A DNA stretch of 64,000 nt from Oscillospiraceae bacterium (GCA_021771715.1 JAETOO010000005.1:124001-188000); one strand, 5' to 3'. Positions 34,355 through 43,202 are shown, counted from the first letter of the stretch. Notes: a model not told the origin generated them from the letters alone. A program made the numbers and translations.

Positions 34355-35167
34355 ATGAAAAAGAAACATGTTCTGTTTGTGAGTTTTCTGTGCCTGGCGC
34401 TCCTGATCGTGCTGGCGGCGGTCCTGGCCCCGTATCTGGTGCCGTACGATCCGTTTGCGGCATCGCTGACCGACGCGCTGAAGCCGCCGTCCGCGGAGCA
34501 TCTGTTCGGCACGGACAAGCTCGGGCGGGATCTGTTTTCCCGTGTGATCTACGGCAGCAGAGCATCGCTTGCCTCGGCGCTGGCCCTGGTGGCCTGCATC
34601 TTTGCGCTGGGATCCGTGGTCGGGATCGCGGCCGGATACTTCGGAGGGTGGATCGACGCCGTCCTCATGCGGCTCGCGGACATGATGATCTCGTTTCCGG
34701 GGATGGTGCTGGCGATCGCGGTGGCCGGGATTCTCGGGGCGAGCATGACGAACGCGGTGATCGCGGTGGCGCTGGTGAGCTGGACGAAGTACGCCAGACT
34801 CTCGCGCAGCCTGGTGCTCAAGATCAAAGGCTGTGAGTACCTTGCGGCCGCGCGGCTGACCGGCTCGCGAACCGGACACATCATGTGGCGGTACCTGTTC
34901 CCGAACGCAGTGCCGACGCTGGTGATCACGGCGGCGACCGACATCGGCAGCATGATGCTCGAGCTGGCCGGACTGTCGTTTCTGGGGTTTGGCGCGCAGG
35001 CGCCGATGGCAGAGTGGGGCTTGATGCTGAGCGAGGGACGTAGCTATATGCAGAAGGCGCCCTGGATGATGGTGTTCCCGGGCCTTGCGATTTTTTGTGT
35101 AGTTGTCGTATTCAATCTCCTCGGGGACAGTCTGCGGGATGTCCTGGACCCGAGGGAGGAAGAATAA
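34355..35167 (+). CDS. ABC transporter permease, DppC/NikC type
   Basis: The 270-residue protein has the family pattern HLFGTDKLGRDLFSRVIYGSRASL after the first helix, ISFPGMVLAIAVAGILG and EYLAAARLTGSRTGHIMWRYLFPNAVPTL. It pairs with the preceding permease; spacing is 5 bp. The ATG at 34355 follows AGAGG. Longer frames reaching back into dppB are not real. Confidence 0.9.
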   Translation: MKKKHVLFVSFLCLALLIVLAAVLAPYLVPYDPFAASLTDALKPPSAEHLFGTDKLGRDLFSRVIYGSRASLASALALVACIFALGSVVGIAAGYFGGWIDAVLMRLADMMISFPGMVLAIAVAGILGASMTNAVIAVALVSWTKYARLSRSLVLKIKGCEYLAAARLTGSRTGHIMWRYLFPNAVPTLVITAATDIGSMMLELAGLSFLGFGAQAPMAEWGLMLSEGRSYMQKAPWMMVFPGLAIFCVVVVFNLLGDSLRDVLDPREEE

Positions 35168-35235
35168 AGAAAGATAAATAAAGGAAACAGCGCCCTGCAA
35201 GACGGATGGTTTCGGAAAAACGGAGGAAAAAAGCA

Positions 35236-36843
35236 ATGAAGAGAGTTTCAAAGGCAGTGGCGGCAGGGATTGCCGCGGCAATGATGTGCACGGCAATGGT
35301 CTCGGCGGCAGCACAGGAGCATCTGAATTTCGGCTGCTACATGTATGCGGCGTCGTTTGACCCGGCTGCGTACCAGAATGCGGCGTGGCAGGGGATGCGG
35401 CTTGGCGTCACGGAGGCGCTGTTCCGGTTCAACGACGATATGACGGTGTCGGGCTGTCTGTGCGACACGTACGAGGTGTCCGAGGATCACAAGACCTGGA
35501 CATTGCACATCCGGGACGGCGTGAAGTTCTCGAACGGGGACGACTGCAATGCGCAGGCGGTGGCGGACAGCCTGCAGCGGTTGTACAACGTGTGCGCGAG
35601 GGAGGAATACAGTTCAACCCCGTCTACTTACATTGACATGGCTTCGATCACCGCGGACGCGGAGGCGAACACGGTGACGCTGGTGACGAACGTGGCGTAT
35701 GCCGATCTGACGGCGACGCTGTGCTTCCCGTTTTACACGATCATTGACGTGGAGGGCGACCTGGATGATGAGTCCCACGATTACACGGAGTCTGTCATCG
35801 GCACGGGCCCGTACGTGGTGGATTCCTTTGACGTGACGACGAAAAATGCGGAGCTGGTGCGCAATGAGAATTACTGGAAGGGGGAGGTGCCGTACGCGAG
35901 CGTCAGCGCGACCTTCATCGAGGACGACACGACGAAGGCGCTGGCGATCCAGAGCGGCGATATCGACCTGACCGAGAATGTGACGACGGCGAGCGACCTC
36001 GCGACGCTCGAGGCAGACGATACGTACTACGTCTCCAAGACCTCGAGCATGCGGACCGGCTTTGCCTACCTCAATTTCGCGGGCGTGCTCGGCAATGACG
36101 ACCTGCGCCGCGCCGTATGCATGGCGGTTGACGGACAGACGCTGTGTGACGTGACGGTGGGCGGCATGTACACGTACGGCTACGCGGTGCTTCCGTCGTC
36201 GCTCGTGTATGATTACGATTCGCTCGTCTATGCGTATGGGTATGACGTCGAGGGAGCAAAGAAGCTTCTGGACGACGCCGGGATCGTGGACACGGACGGA
36301 GACGGCATCCGGGAGCTGAACGGGGAGAACATCACGCTGCGCTATATCACGTATGTGAACCGCTGCCTGAGCGATTTCGCGGAGGCGATTCAGGTGTCGC
36401 TCGCGGAGATCGGCATCAACGTCGAGATCACGAACACAGACAGCGATACGGAGTGGAATCTGATGCAGGCGGGAGCGTACGATCTGTGCGACTCGAACTG
36501 GACGACGGTGGGCACCGGGGATCCGACCGCGTTTCTGCTGAACTGGTACGGAGACGGCGGCGCGAACCTCTACGACGGCGAGAATGCCGAGGCGACGAAC
36601 TACTGCAATTACGTGAGCGAGGAGTATGACGAGCTCTATGAGGCATTCACGGCGTCCACGGACGTGGAGGAGCGCAACCGCCTTGTCGCGCAGATGGAGC
36701 AGGTGCTGCTGGACGACTGCGCGGTGCTGGTACACGGCTACTACAATTCGGCGTTCATCAGCAACGCGACGAAGGTCACAGGGGCGGAGATCTCTACGAT
36801 CGACTACTACTGGCTGAGCTCTGACATCAAGCCGGTCGAGTAA
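35236..36843 (+). CDS. ABC transporter substrate-binding protein, SBP family 5
   Basis: The 535-residue protein has a signal peptide (basic MKRVSK, hydrophobic to about residue 25, likely cut near SAAAQ) and the family 5 pattern LCDTYEVSEDHKTWTLHIRDGVKFSNGD and SVIGTGPYVVDSFD. No lipobox cysteine follows the hydrophobic stretch, so unlike most Gram-positive binding proteins it does not look like a lipoprotein. Sequence around the binding site does not identify the ligand; peptide, nickel, cobalt or a corrinoid precursor are all possible given the riboswitch. ATG 35236 follows GGAGG. Confidence 0.88.
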   Translation: MKRVSKAVAAGIAAAMMCTAMVSAAAQEHLNFGCYMYAASFDPAAYQNAAWQGMRLGVTEALFRFNDDMTVSGCLCDTYEVSEDHKTWTLHIRDGVKFSNGDDCNAQAVADSLQRLYNVCAREEYSSTPSTYIDMASITADAEANTVTLVTNVAYADLTATLCFPFYTIIDVEGDLDDESHDYTESVIGTGPYVVDSFDVTTKNAELVRNENYWKGEVPYASVSATFIEDDTTKALAIQSGDIDLTENVTTASDLATLEADDTYYVSKTSSMRTGFAYLNFAGVLGNDDLRRAVCMAVDGQTLCDVTVGGMYTYGYAVLPSSLVYDYDSLVYAYGYDVEGAKKLLDDAGIVDTDGDGIRELNGENITLRYITYVNRCLSDFAEAIQVSLAEIGINVEITNTDSDTEWNLMQAGAYDLCDSNWTTVGTGDPTAFLLNWYGDGGANLYDGENAEATNYCNYVSEEYDELYEAFTASTDVEERNRLVAQMEQVLLDDCAVLVHGYYNSAFISNATKVTGAEISTIDYYWLSSDIKPVE

Positions 36844-36935
36844 GGACAGGCTGCGAGCGATAACGCGTTTTGTGATGCGTGAACAGGAATGATCCGGCGG
36901 CATTAAGGGCCGGAGGCGACAGGAGGAAGGAAGCG

Positions 36936-37733
36936 ATGGAGCTATTGGAAATCCGGGATCTCTCGGTTGGCTACGGGAAACATCCCAGGCCGGCGGTCGC
37001 GCATGTCTCCCTGCAGGTGAGGCAGGGCGAGGTGGTCAGCATCGTCGGCGAGAGCGGCAGCGGGAAAACGACGGTGATCCGTGCGGTGATGGGACTGCTC
37101 CCGTCGGGCGGGCGTGTGACGGGCGGAGAGATCCTGTTTGAGGGAAGCTCACTGCTCGGCCGCACAAAGGAGGAGCTGAGGGCGCTGCGGGGCTCGCGCA
37201 TCTCCATGATCTTTCAGGACTCCGGAGCCATGATCAATCCGATCCGCCGGATCGGCGACCAGTATGTGGAGTACATTCGGACGCACGAGAAACTGTCGAA
37301 AAAGGACGCGTTTGCCAGGGGCGTCGAGATGCTGGAGCGGATGCGGCTGCCGGACGGGAAGAACATCATGAACAGCTATCCGTTCCAGCTCTCGGGAGGG
37401 ATGCGGCAGCGCGTGGGAATCGCGATGGCCATGACCTTCGAGCCGCGGCTGCTGCTTGCGGATGAGCCGACGAGCGCGCTGGACGTGACGACGCAGGCAC
37501 AGATCGTGCGCCAGATCATGGAGCTGCGCGAGCGCTGGAACACGTCTGTGATCATCGTGACGCACAATATCGGCGTGGCTGCGTACATGGCGGATGAGCT
37601 GCTCGTGATGCAGCACGGAAAGGTGGTCGAGCGGGGGACGCGGGAGGACGTGATACAGCACCCGGCGGACGACTATACGCGGAGACTGCTCGCAGCCGTG
37701 CCCCAGATGGGAGGAAAACGATATGTCTCATGA
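36936..37733 (+). CDS. ABC transporter ATP-binding protein, DppD/NikD type
   Basis: The 265-residue ATPase has Walker A GESGSGKTT, Q-loop MIFQDSGAMINP, signature QLSGGMRQRVGIAMAM and Walker B LLLADEPTSALD. It energises the importer. It overlaps the next gene by 11 bp. ATG 36936 follows AGGAGG. Confidence 0.93.
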   Translation: MELLEIRDLSVGYGKHPRPAVAHVSLQVRQGEVVSIVGESGSGKTTVIRAVMGLLPSGGRVTGGEILFEGSSLLGRTKEELRALRGSRISMIFQDSGAMINPIRRIGDQYVEYIRTHEKLSKKDAFARGVEMLERMRLPDGKNIMNSYPFQLSGGMRQRVGIAMAMTFEPRLLLADEPTSALDVTTQAQIVRQIMELRERWNTSVIIVTHNIGVAAYMADELLVMQHGKVVERGTREDVIQHPADDYTRRLLAAVPQMGGKRYVS

Positions 37734-38679
37734 ACCGATTCTGACGGCCAGACACGTGACGAAGCAGTTCCCGGCGGCCAATGGCCGGCTGCTGACGGCA
37801 TGTGACGATGTGAATCTGACGGTCTGTCAGGGCAGGACGCTCGGGATCGTCGGCGAGAGCGGCTGCGGCAAGTCCACCTTTGTGAAAATGCTGGTCGGAC
37901 TTCTTGCGCCCACCGAGGGCGAGATTCTGTTTCACGGGGACGATATCACAAAGCTGAAGGGCGAGGCGCTGCGGCAGAACCGCAGGAAGATCCAGATGGT
38001 CTTCCAGGACGCGTGGGCGGCCTTCAATCCGAAAATGCGGGTTGTGGACATCGTCACGGAGCCGCTGCTGAATTTCGGCCTGATCCGGCGGTCGGAGCGG
38101 GCGGCGAAGGCGCAGGAGCTGCTGGAGATGGTGCATCTGCCCAAGGAGTACATCGACCGCTATCCGCACAGCATGAGCGGCGGGCAGCGGCAGCGCGTGG
38201 GGATCGCCCGGGCGCTTGCGCTCGAGCCGGAGATCATCGTGTGCGACGAGGCGACGTGCGCGCTGGACGTCTCAGTGCAGGACCGGATCGTCGAGCTGCT
38301 GGTCGAGCTCCAGCAAAAGAAAGGAATCTCGTTCGTCTTCATCTGCCACGATGTGGCCCTGGTGCAGTCCCTCTCCCACCAGATGGCGGTCATGTATCTG
38401 GGAAATGTCGTGGAGGTGTTGCCGGGCCATCTGGTAGGCACGGAGGCGCTGCACCCCTACACGCAGGCGCTGATCGGCGCCATTTTCTCTACAAGAATGG
38501 ATTTCACGAAAAAGATCGAGAGCATCGAGAGCGAGGCGCCCAGCCCGCTGGATGTACCGGCGGGCTGCCCGTTTCAGAACCGCTGCGGGCACTGCATGGA
38601 GCGCTGCAGGCGGGAGAAGCCGAAGCTTGTGGAGATCGAACAGCACCATGAGGTGGCGTGCCATCTGTTTTCACGGTAG
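37723..38679 (+). CDS. ABC transporter ATP-binding protein, DppF/NikE type
   Basis: The 318-residue ATPase has Walker A GESGCGKST, Q-loop MVFQDAWAAFNP, signature SMSGGQRQRVGIARAL, Walker B EIIVCDEATCALD and a C-terminal oligopeptide-type extension with Cys residues (GCPFQNRCGHCMERCRREKP), typical of this subfamily. Last gene of the riboswitch operon. Confidence 0.93.
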   Translation: MSHEPILTARHVTKQFPAANGRLLTACDDVNLTVCQGRTLGIVGESGCGKSTFVKMLVGLLAPTEGEILFHGDDITKLKGEALRQNRRKIQMVFQDAWAAFNPKMRVVDIVTEPLLNFGLIRRSERAAKAQELLEMVHLPKEYIDRYPHSMSGGQRQRVGIARALALEPEIIVCDEATCALDVSVQDRIVELLVELQQKKGISFVFICHDVALVQSLSHQMAVMYLGNVVEVLPGHLVGTEALHPYTQALIGAIFSTRMDFTKKIESIESEAPSPLDVPAGCPFQNRCGHCMERCRREKPKLVEIEQHHEVACHLFSR

Positions 38680-38706
38680 CTGTGCGATCTTGTGGACGGT
38701 ATGTCG

Positions 38707-40068
38707 TCAGTTGCTGTGATGTTCTATAATTCCGTTAATTTTCTTCTCGTTGTAGAACAGGAAAATCGCTGCTCCCGCAAAGCAGAAGGCAGCTGCGCCG
38801 AATGCGGCGATGCGGTAGCCCACGCCTGTTGCGGCTCCGATTGTGGAGACGGCGGTGAAGATCAGCATGGACACGCTTTGTCCCATCTTGAATGCGAACG
38901 TGCGGGCTGCGTAGAACATTCCCTCGCGGTTGTTTCCGGTTGTCATGGCGTCACTCTGCGCAATGTCCGCGACCACTGCCTGGGGCAGAATGCCGAAAAT
39001 CGCCATAGGAAGTGCCGCGACAGCAGTCAGGAGCAGGCCCTGCACAGCGGGGGAGAGGAAGGAAATGGTTCCCAGACACCCCGTGTACAGGTAGGCGATG
39101 CAGAATATGCCGAAGGCCACGAGAATCAGCTTTTTCTTTCCGAGCTTCGGCGTCAGCTTGTTGATCGGGACGTAGAAAATCAGGGAGAGCGCGGTCATGC
39201 CCACAAAGTAGATGGTGGTCATGGACTCCGGCAGCTTCAGGAGGCTCGTGGTAAAAAAGGGCAGCCCCGTCTGGAACATGGTGATCGCAATCCAGTAAAA
39301 AATATCGGAGCCCACAAACTTGCAGAATTCCCGGTTGCGGAAGGTAGCCGCCAGGGAGCCAAAGGCCCCGTCGCTGGTGGGAACCGTGTTGACGTACTCT
39401 TTTTCCTTGATGGTCAGCACCGGGACCTCCATACACACGAACGCAAGCACCGCCATCACCGTGAAGGTGACCCGGATCGCAGTTACGCGGCTCAGGGAAG
39501 GAATCAGCGTTCCCCAGATGGCAGGAGCCAGGTACGCCACCGCCGTGCCGGCGATAAAGGTAAAGGAGATCACGGTGGAGATGTTGAGGCGCTCCTGCTG
39601 GTCGTGTCCGAGCTCCGGGATCAGCGCGTTGTAGGGCGTGCAGTAGGCGGTGATGGAAAAATAGTAAACCATGACCATGACAAACAAAAATGCAGCGTTC
39701 ACGAAGCTGGTCTTAGACACAGGCGACCAGAATACCAGCACTGTGGCCAGCGACAGCGGCAGGGCTGCGAATTTCATAAACGGAATGCGCCGTCCGTCCC
39801 TGGAGGTACAGCGGTCCGACCAGGAGGCGATCAGCGGGTCCGTCACCGCGTCAAAAATCCGCCCGAAGGCCGTGATGCCGCCGATCACCGTGAAGATTCC
39901 GAGCACCACCAGCCCCTGGGGGATGAACACCGTCTGCCCCTGGGTGATCGATGCCTCGTCCGGCTGGTAAAAATAGACCAGCCAGTTGGAGATGATCCCG
40001 GACAAAAGGGACCATCCGAACTGTCCCGTGGCAAAAAGCCAGATCTTTCCTGTCGTCAGTTTTTTCAT
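38707..40068 (-). CDS. GPH-type (MelB-like) sugar transporter
   Basis: The 453-residue protein has about twelve membrane helices and the GPH-family pattern FGRIFDAVTDPLIASWSDRCTSRDGRRIPFM, in which Asp residues of helix 2 bind the cation, then YYFSITAYCTPYNALIPEL and VADIAQSDAMTTGNNREGMFYA. It moves glycosides with H+ or Na+. It lies downstream of the TetR gene on the same strand, 68 bp apart, and is probably its target. Substrate unknown. Confidence 0.88.
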   Translation of the reverse strand: MKKLTTGKIWLFATGQFGWSLLSGIISNWLVYFYQPDEASITQGQTVFIPQGLVVLGIFTVIGGITAFGRIFDAVTDPLIASWSDRCTSRDGRRIPFMKFAALPLSLATVLVFWSPVSKTSFVNAAFLFVMVMVYYFSITAYCTPYNALIPELGHDQQERLNISTVISFTFIAGTAVAYLAPAIWGTLIPSLSRVTAIRVTFTVMAVLAFVCMEVPVLTIKEKEYVNTVPTSDGAFGSLAATFRNREFCKFVGSDIFYWIAITMFQTGLPFFTTSLLKLPESMTTIYFVGMTALSLIFYVPINKLTPKLGKKKLILVAFGIFCIAYLYTGCLGTISFLSPAVQGLLLTAVAALPMAIFGILPQAVVADIAQSDAMTTGNNREGMFYAARTFAFKMGQSVSMLIFTAVSTIGAATGVGYRIAAFGAAAFCFAGAAIFLFYNEKKINGIIEHHSN

Positions 40069-40136
40069 TGTAAAACCCCCGTTTCTGTTTTTTTATTCTT
40101 GCTTTTCTTTCTGGATCAGAAGACTGCCGGCAGTCC

Positions 40137-40784
40137 TCAGACGGACAATCCCTTCACCAGCAGTTCCCCCGCGATTTTTACCTGCAGGGCCAGGTCAATG
40201 TGCTCGTCGGAGGAGAGGACCTTGCCGTTGGATGCCAGCTTCTGCATCAGGCTCAGCATGGTATGCGTGACAGAGAAATAGATTTCATCGACGCTGTAGG
40301 TAAATTGCAGGCTTCCGTCCGCCAGCCCCTTTTCCAGCGCGTCTGTCACGTAGGATTTTAAGTCGAGGATCGTATGCTCATACTCCGCCAGGCGCTGCTG
40401 GGAGATCTGATCGTTCTGCACAAACACGTCAAACTCCTGCAGGAATTTTAGGAAGTCAAATTCCTCCGTGAAAATTGACAGGAAGATGGCAAAAATCTGT
40501 TCCAGCTGTTCCTTGCCGCTTCCTTCCCGGTATTCCGCCGCCTCGAGCGCGCCCAGATAGCGTCCCGATACCTTCTGCCAGTAGGCGATCCCGCTCTGAA
40601 TCGCCAGCTCTGCCTTGGTCTCGAAATACCGGTAGATCGTCGCGGGCCCGACCCCTGCCTCCTTTGCCACGTCCTCCACAGAGGTGTCCTCGATTCCTTT
40701 CTCGCAGAACAGCTTCAGGGCGGCAGCCAGTATTTTGGCGGAGCGGAGCGCGGCGTTTTGCTGCCATTTCGATGTAGGCTCCAT
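40137..40784 (-). CDS. TetR-family transcriptional regulator
   Basis: The 215-residue protein has an N-terminal HTH (SAKILAAALKLFCEKGIEDTSVEDVAKEAGVGPATIYRYFETK) and a variable ligand-binding half. It probably controls itself and the GPH transporter through the palindrome at 40878-40894. ATG 40784 is preceded on the minus strand by AAAGGAGG, so the longer frame is rejected. Confidence 0.9.
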   Translation of the reverse strand: MEPTSKWQQNAALRSAKILAAALKLFCEKGIEDTSVEDVAKEAGVGPATIYRYFETKAELAIQSGIAYWQKVSGRYLGALEAAEYREGSGKEQLEQIFAIFLSIFTEEFDFLKFLQEFDVFVQNDQISQQRLAEYEHTILDLKSYVTDALEKGLADGSLQFTYSVDEIYFSVTHTMLSLMQKLASNGKVLSSDEHIDLALQVKIAGELLVKGLSV

Positions 40785-40877
40785 GTGCGCCTCCTTTCTC
40801 TCAAGTTCCGTTTTTGATGTCCGCAGGCAACCTGGCATGGATCGCTTTCGGTGTCGCCTGCCTTCCCTGCATATTTC

Positions 40878-40914
40878 TGATAGTAATACTATCATATTTT
40901 ATATGGAATTGCAA
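40878..40914 (-). promoter_or_regulatory. Promoter and operator of the tetR-transporter operon
   Basis: On the minus strand TTGCAA (40909-40914) and TAGTAT (40886-40891) are 17 bp apart. A perfect palindrome TGATAGTA-A-TACTATCA (40878-40894) covers the -10 element, as expected for autorepression by the TetR protein. Confidence 0.78.
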
Positions 40915-40973
40915 GAGTGCCTTGCAGCCATTTTGGCACAGACTTGTTGCGTTGTCGTTTGAGCCGACTTTCC

Positions 40974-41002
40974 TTGACAGAATTTGGATAAACCAGTATA
41001 GT
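40974..41002 (+). promoter_or_regulatory. Promoter of the fumarase operon
   Basis: TTGACA (40974) and TATAGT (40997) are 17 bp apart. The leader to 41131 contains a hairpin TGCTTCGG/CCGGAGCA with a following run of five T (41021-41048). Confidence 0.75.
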
Positions 41003-41020
41003 AGAGGGCAGGAAGGGAAG

Positions 41021-41048
41021 TGCTTCGGGGGAAATCCGGAGCATTTTT
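41021..41048 (+). terminator. Terminator-like hairpin in the fumarase leader
   Basis: TGCTTCGG and CCGGAGCA form an 8-bp stem (one G-T pair) with a seven-base loop and T5, only about 12 bp after the predicted transcription start. It may attenuate the operon; the short leader holds no recognised riboswitch. Confidence 0.45.
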
Positions 41049-41131
41049 CCTGTGAGCAGCGAGCCGGGAAGCCGTGCATGGATGATTGGCGGCCGGTCTG
41101 CTGCGTTTCTTTGAGGAAGGGGGTATCTTTT

Positions 41132-41974
41132 TTGAGAGAGATAGAGGCAGGGACGATCACGGAGGTGGTCGCGCGGCTGTGTGTGGAGGCGAACGAGCAT
41201 CTGCCCGGGGATATTCAGGCGGCGCTGAAACGCTGCAGGGCGTGTGAGGACTGGGAGATCGCGCAGGGCGTGCTGGATCAGATTATCGAGAATTACGAGA
41301 TCGCGGACGCGCAGTGCGTGCCGGTCTGCCAGGACACGGGGATGGCCTGTGTGTTTCTGGAGATCGGGCAGGACGTGCATATCACAGGCGGCGATCTGAC
41401 CGAGGCGGTCGATGAGGGCGTGCGCCGGGGCTACCAGGAGGGCTATCTGCGCAAGTCCGTCGTGCAGGATCCGGTGCGCCGCGGCAACACCGGGGACAAC
41501 ACGCCGGCGATGCTCTACACGGAGATCGTGCCGGGAGAGCAGATCCGGGTGACGGTCGGGCCGAAAGGCTTTGGCAGTGAAAATATGAGCGCGATCCGCA
41601 TGTTCAAGCCGTCCGCGGGGCTGCAGGGGATCAAGGATTTCATTCTGGAGACGGTGGAGGCGGCGGGGCCGAACCCGTGTCCTCCGATGGTCGTGGGAGT
41701 GGGGATCGGCGGCACCTTCGACAAGGCGGCGCTGCTCGCGAAAAAGGCGCTGATGCGCCCGATCGACTCTGAGCATCCGGATCCGTTCTACGCCGCACTC
41801 GAGCGGGAGATGCTGGAGCGCATCAACGAGCTCGGGATCGGGCCGCAGGGGTTCGGCGGGCGGACGACGGCGCTCGGGCTCAACATTGAGACGATGCCGA
41901 CGCACATCGCGGGGATGCCGTGTGCGATCAATATCAGCTGTCATGTGACACGCCATAAGACGGAGGTGATTTAG
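41132..41974 (+). CDS. Class I fumarate hydratase, alpha subunit
   Basis: The 280-residue protein is the iron-sulfur alpha subunit of a two-subunit fumarase (TtdA/FumA-N type), interconverting fumarate and malate. Motifs are CVPVCQDTGMACVFLEIG, VVQDPVRRGNTGDNTPAMLYTEIV, GSENMSAIRMFKPSAG and NPCPPMVVGVGIGGTFDKAALLAKKAL, with cysteines suited to the 4Fe-4S cluster. Start TTG 41132 follows AAGGGGG at 8 nt and gives a normal length; upstream ATGs add unrelated sequence. Tartrate dehydratase is an alternative. Confidence 0.88.
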   Translation: MREIEAGTITEVVARLCVEANEHLPGDIQAALKRCRACEDWEIAQGVLDQIIENYEIADAQCVPVCQDTGMACVFLEIGQDVHITGGDLTEAVDEGVRRGYQEGYLRKSVVQDPVRRGNTGDNTPAMLYTEIVPGEQIRVTVGPKGFGSENMSAIRMFKPSAGLQGIKDFILETVEAAGPNPCPPMVVGVGIGGTFDKAALLAKKALMRPIDSEHPDPFYAALEREMLERINELGIGPQGFGGRTTALGLNIETMPTHIAGMPCAINISCHVTRHKTEVI

Positions 41975-42544
41975 ATGGAGAGGCATATTACGCTGCCGCT
42001 GACCAGGGAGCTGGCGCGGACGCTGCACGCCGGGGACACGGTGTATCTGACCGGGACCATTTATACCTCCCGCGATGCGGGGCATAAGCGCATGTGTGAG
42101 GCGCTCGCGCGGGGAGAGCAGCTTCCGTTTGACCCGAAGGATGCGACGATCTACTATGTCGGCCCGTCTCCGGCGAAGCCGGGACAGGTCATCGGCTCTG
42201 CCGGCCCGACCACGAGCGGGCGCATGGACGCGTACGCGCCCACGATGATGTCCGTCGGCGCGCGCGGCATGATCGGGAAGGGAGCGCGGCTGCCGGAGGT
42301 CGTCGAGGCGATGAAGCAGTACGACGGCGTCTACTTCGGCGCGATCGGAGGCGCGGGCGCGCTGCTGGCGAAGTGCATCAAGGAGGCGGAGCTGATCGCG
42401 TACGAGGACCTCGGTGCGGAGGCGCTGCGGAAGCTCTATGTGGAGGAGATGCCGCTCGTGGTGATCATTGACTGCGAGGGGAAGAATCTGTATGAGGACG
42501 GGAGAGCGGCGTATCTCGCGAGAAAAAATGGTTCCTGTACTTGA
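41975..42544 (+). CDS. Class I fumarate hydratase, beta subunit
   Basis: The 189-residue protein carries the beta-subunit signatures GDTVYLTGTIYTSRDAGHKRM, YYVGPSPAKPGQVIGSAGPTTSGRMD and YFGAIGGAGALLAKCIKEAELIAYEDLG. It starts one base after the alpha-subunit stop, with GGAGG inside the alpha gene. Confidence 0.9.
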   Translation: MERHITLPLTRELARTLHAGDTVYLTGTIYTSRDAGHKRMCEALARGEQLPFDPKDATIYYVGPSPAKPGQVIGSAGPTTSGRMDAYAPTMMSVGARGMIGKGARLPEVVEAMKQYDGVYFGAIGGAGALLAKCIKEAELIAYEDLGAEALRKLYVEEMPLVVIIDCEGKNLYEDGRAAYLARKNGSCT

Positions 42545-42591
42545 CAGCGCGTGAAGAATAGGGTAAACTGTCATAAGTTAGATGAAACTAA
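42541..42591 (+). promoter_or_regulatory. Promoter with TTAG-N5-ACTAA operator before the DUF2325 gene
   Basis: TTGACA (42541, overlapping the fumarase beta stop) and TAAACT (42564) are 17 bp apart. TTAGATGAAACTAA at 42578-42591 sits at the likely transcription start. The same 14-bp pattern recurs at 42665, 43125 and 43707, before the iron-uptake genes. Confidence 0.7.
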
Positions 42592-42598
42592 TTAAATT

Positions 42599-42655
42599 GG
42601 AGCTCTTCGTGGGATTTCCTGACGTGGATTCGAGAGCGAAGTGCTCCATCTTTTT
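42599..42655 (+). terminator. Terminator-like hairpin between fumarase and DUF2325 genes
   Basis: GGAGCTCTTCG and CGAAGTGCTCC form an 11-bp stem with one mismatch, then ATCTTTTT. It can end the fumarase transcript, but it also lies in the leader of the promoter at 42541, so it could attenuate the DUF2325 transcript. Confidence 0.7.
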
Positions 42656-42664
42656 ATCAAATAG

Positions 42665-42678
42665 TTAGTCTTAACTAA
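42665..42678. promoter_or_regulatory. TTAG-N5-ACTAA operator, second site
   Basis: TTAGTCTTAACTAA, a near-perfect palindrome, 108 bp before the DUF2325 start. It is the best-conserved member of the four sites. Confidence 0.65.
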
Positions 42679-42786
42679 TTAAAAAAGAAATAGAAAGCGG
42701 TTAGGATATCAGGCGTCTAGCGTGGAGATGCAAGAGTTATCCTGCCAGCGGCGGGAAGCGGATTTGAAAGAGTACGGAGGTGTGTT

Positions 42787-43071
42787 ATGAGCGTGGTAAT
42801 TATCGGAGGAAATGAGCGGATGGTCTGTCAGTATTCGGATATCTGCAGGGCTTACGGGTGCAAGGCGAAGGTGTTTGCGAAGGAGAGCGGTCCGCTGCGC
42901 AAGAAGATCGGCTGTCCGGATCTGATGATCCTGTTTACGAGCACGGTCTCGCACAAGATGGTGATTGCGGCGGCACAGGAGGCGAAGCGGGGGAACATTC
43001 CGGTGGCGCGCATCCACACGAGCAGCGCGGCGGCACTCAAGGGCGTCCTCGAGGAATACTGCGTCCGATGA
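42787..43071 (+). CDS. DUF2325 domain protein
   Basis: The 94-residue protein has the DUF2325 pattern SVVIIGGNERM at the start, ESGPLRKKIGCPDLMILFTSTVSHKM in the middle and IPVARIHTSSAAALKGVLEEY at the end. Function unknown; the fold is predicted as Rossmann-like. It lies ahead of feoA under the same operator type, which suggests an iron- or metal-linked role. ATG 42787 follows ACGGAGGTG. Confidence 0.85.
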   Translation: MSVVIIGGNERMVCQYSDICRAYGCKAKVFAKESGPLRKKIGCPDLMILFTSTVSHKMVIAAAQEAKRGNIPVARIHTSSAAALKGVLEEYCVR

Positions 43072-43107
43072 CCGGCTGTTAATGAGAAATATTTTCAATA
43101 AAAATTA

Positions 43108-43138
43108 TTGACATCTAATAAAAATTAGCATAGACTAA
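43108..43138 (+). promoter_or_regulatory. Promoter and overlapping operators of the feoA genes
   Basis: TTGACA (43108) and TAGACT (43131) are 17 bp apart. Two overlapping inverted motifs cover them: CTAATAAAAATTAG (43115-43128) and TTAGCATAGACTAA (43125-43138). A repressor here would block polymerase directly. Confidence 0.72.
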
Positions 43139-43202
43139 CATATGAAAAAGGGGAAATGAAAAAAGGAATCAACAAGGGTGAGTAGAAGAGGAGGACGAGA
43201 GA

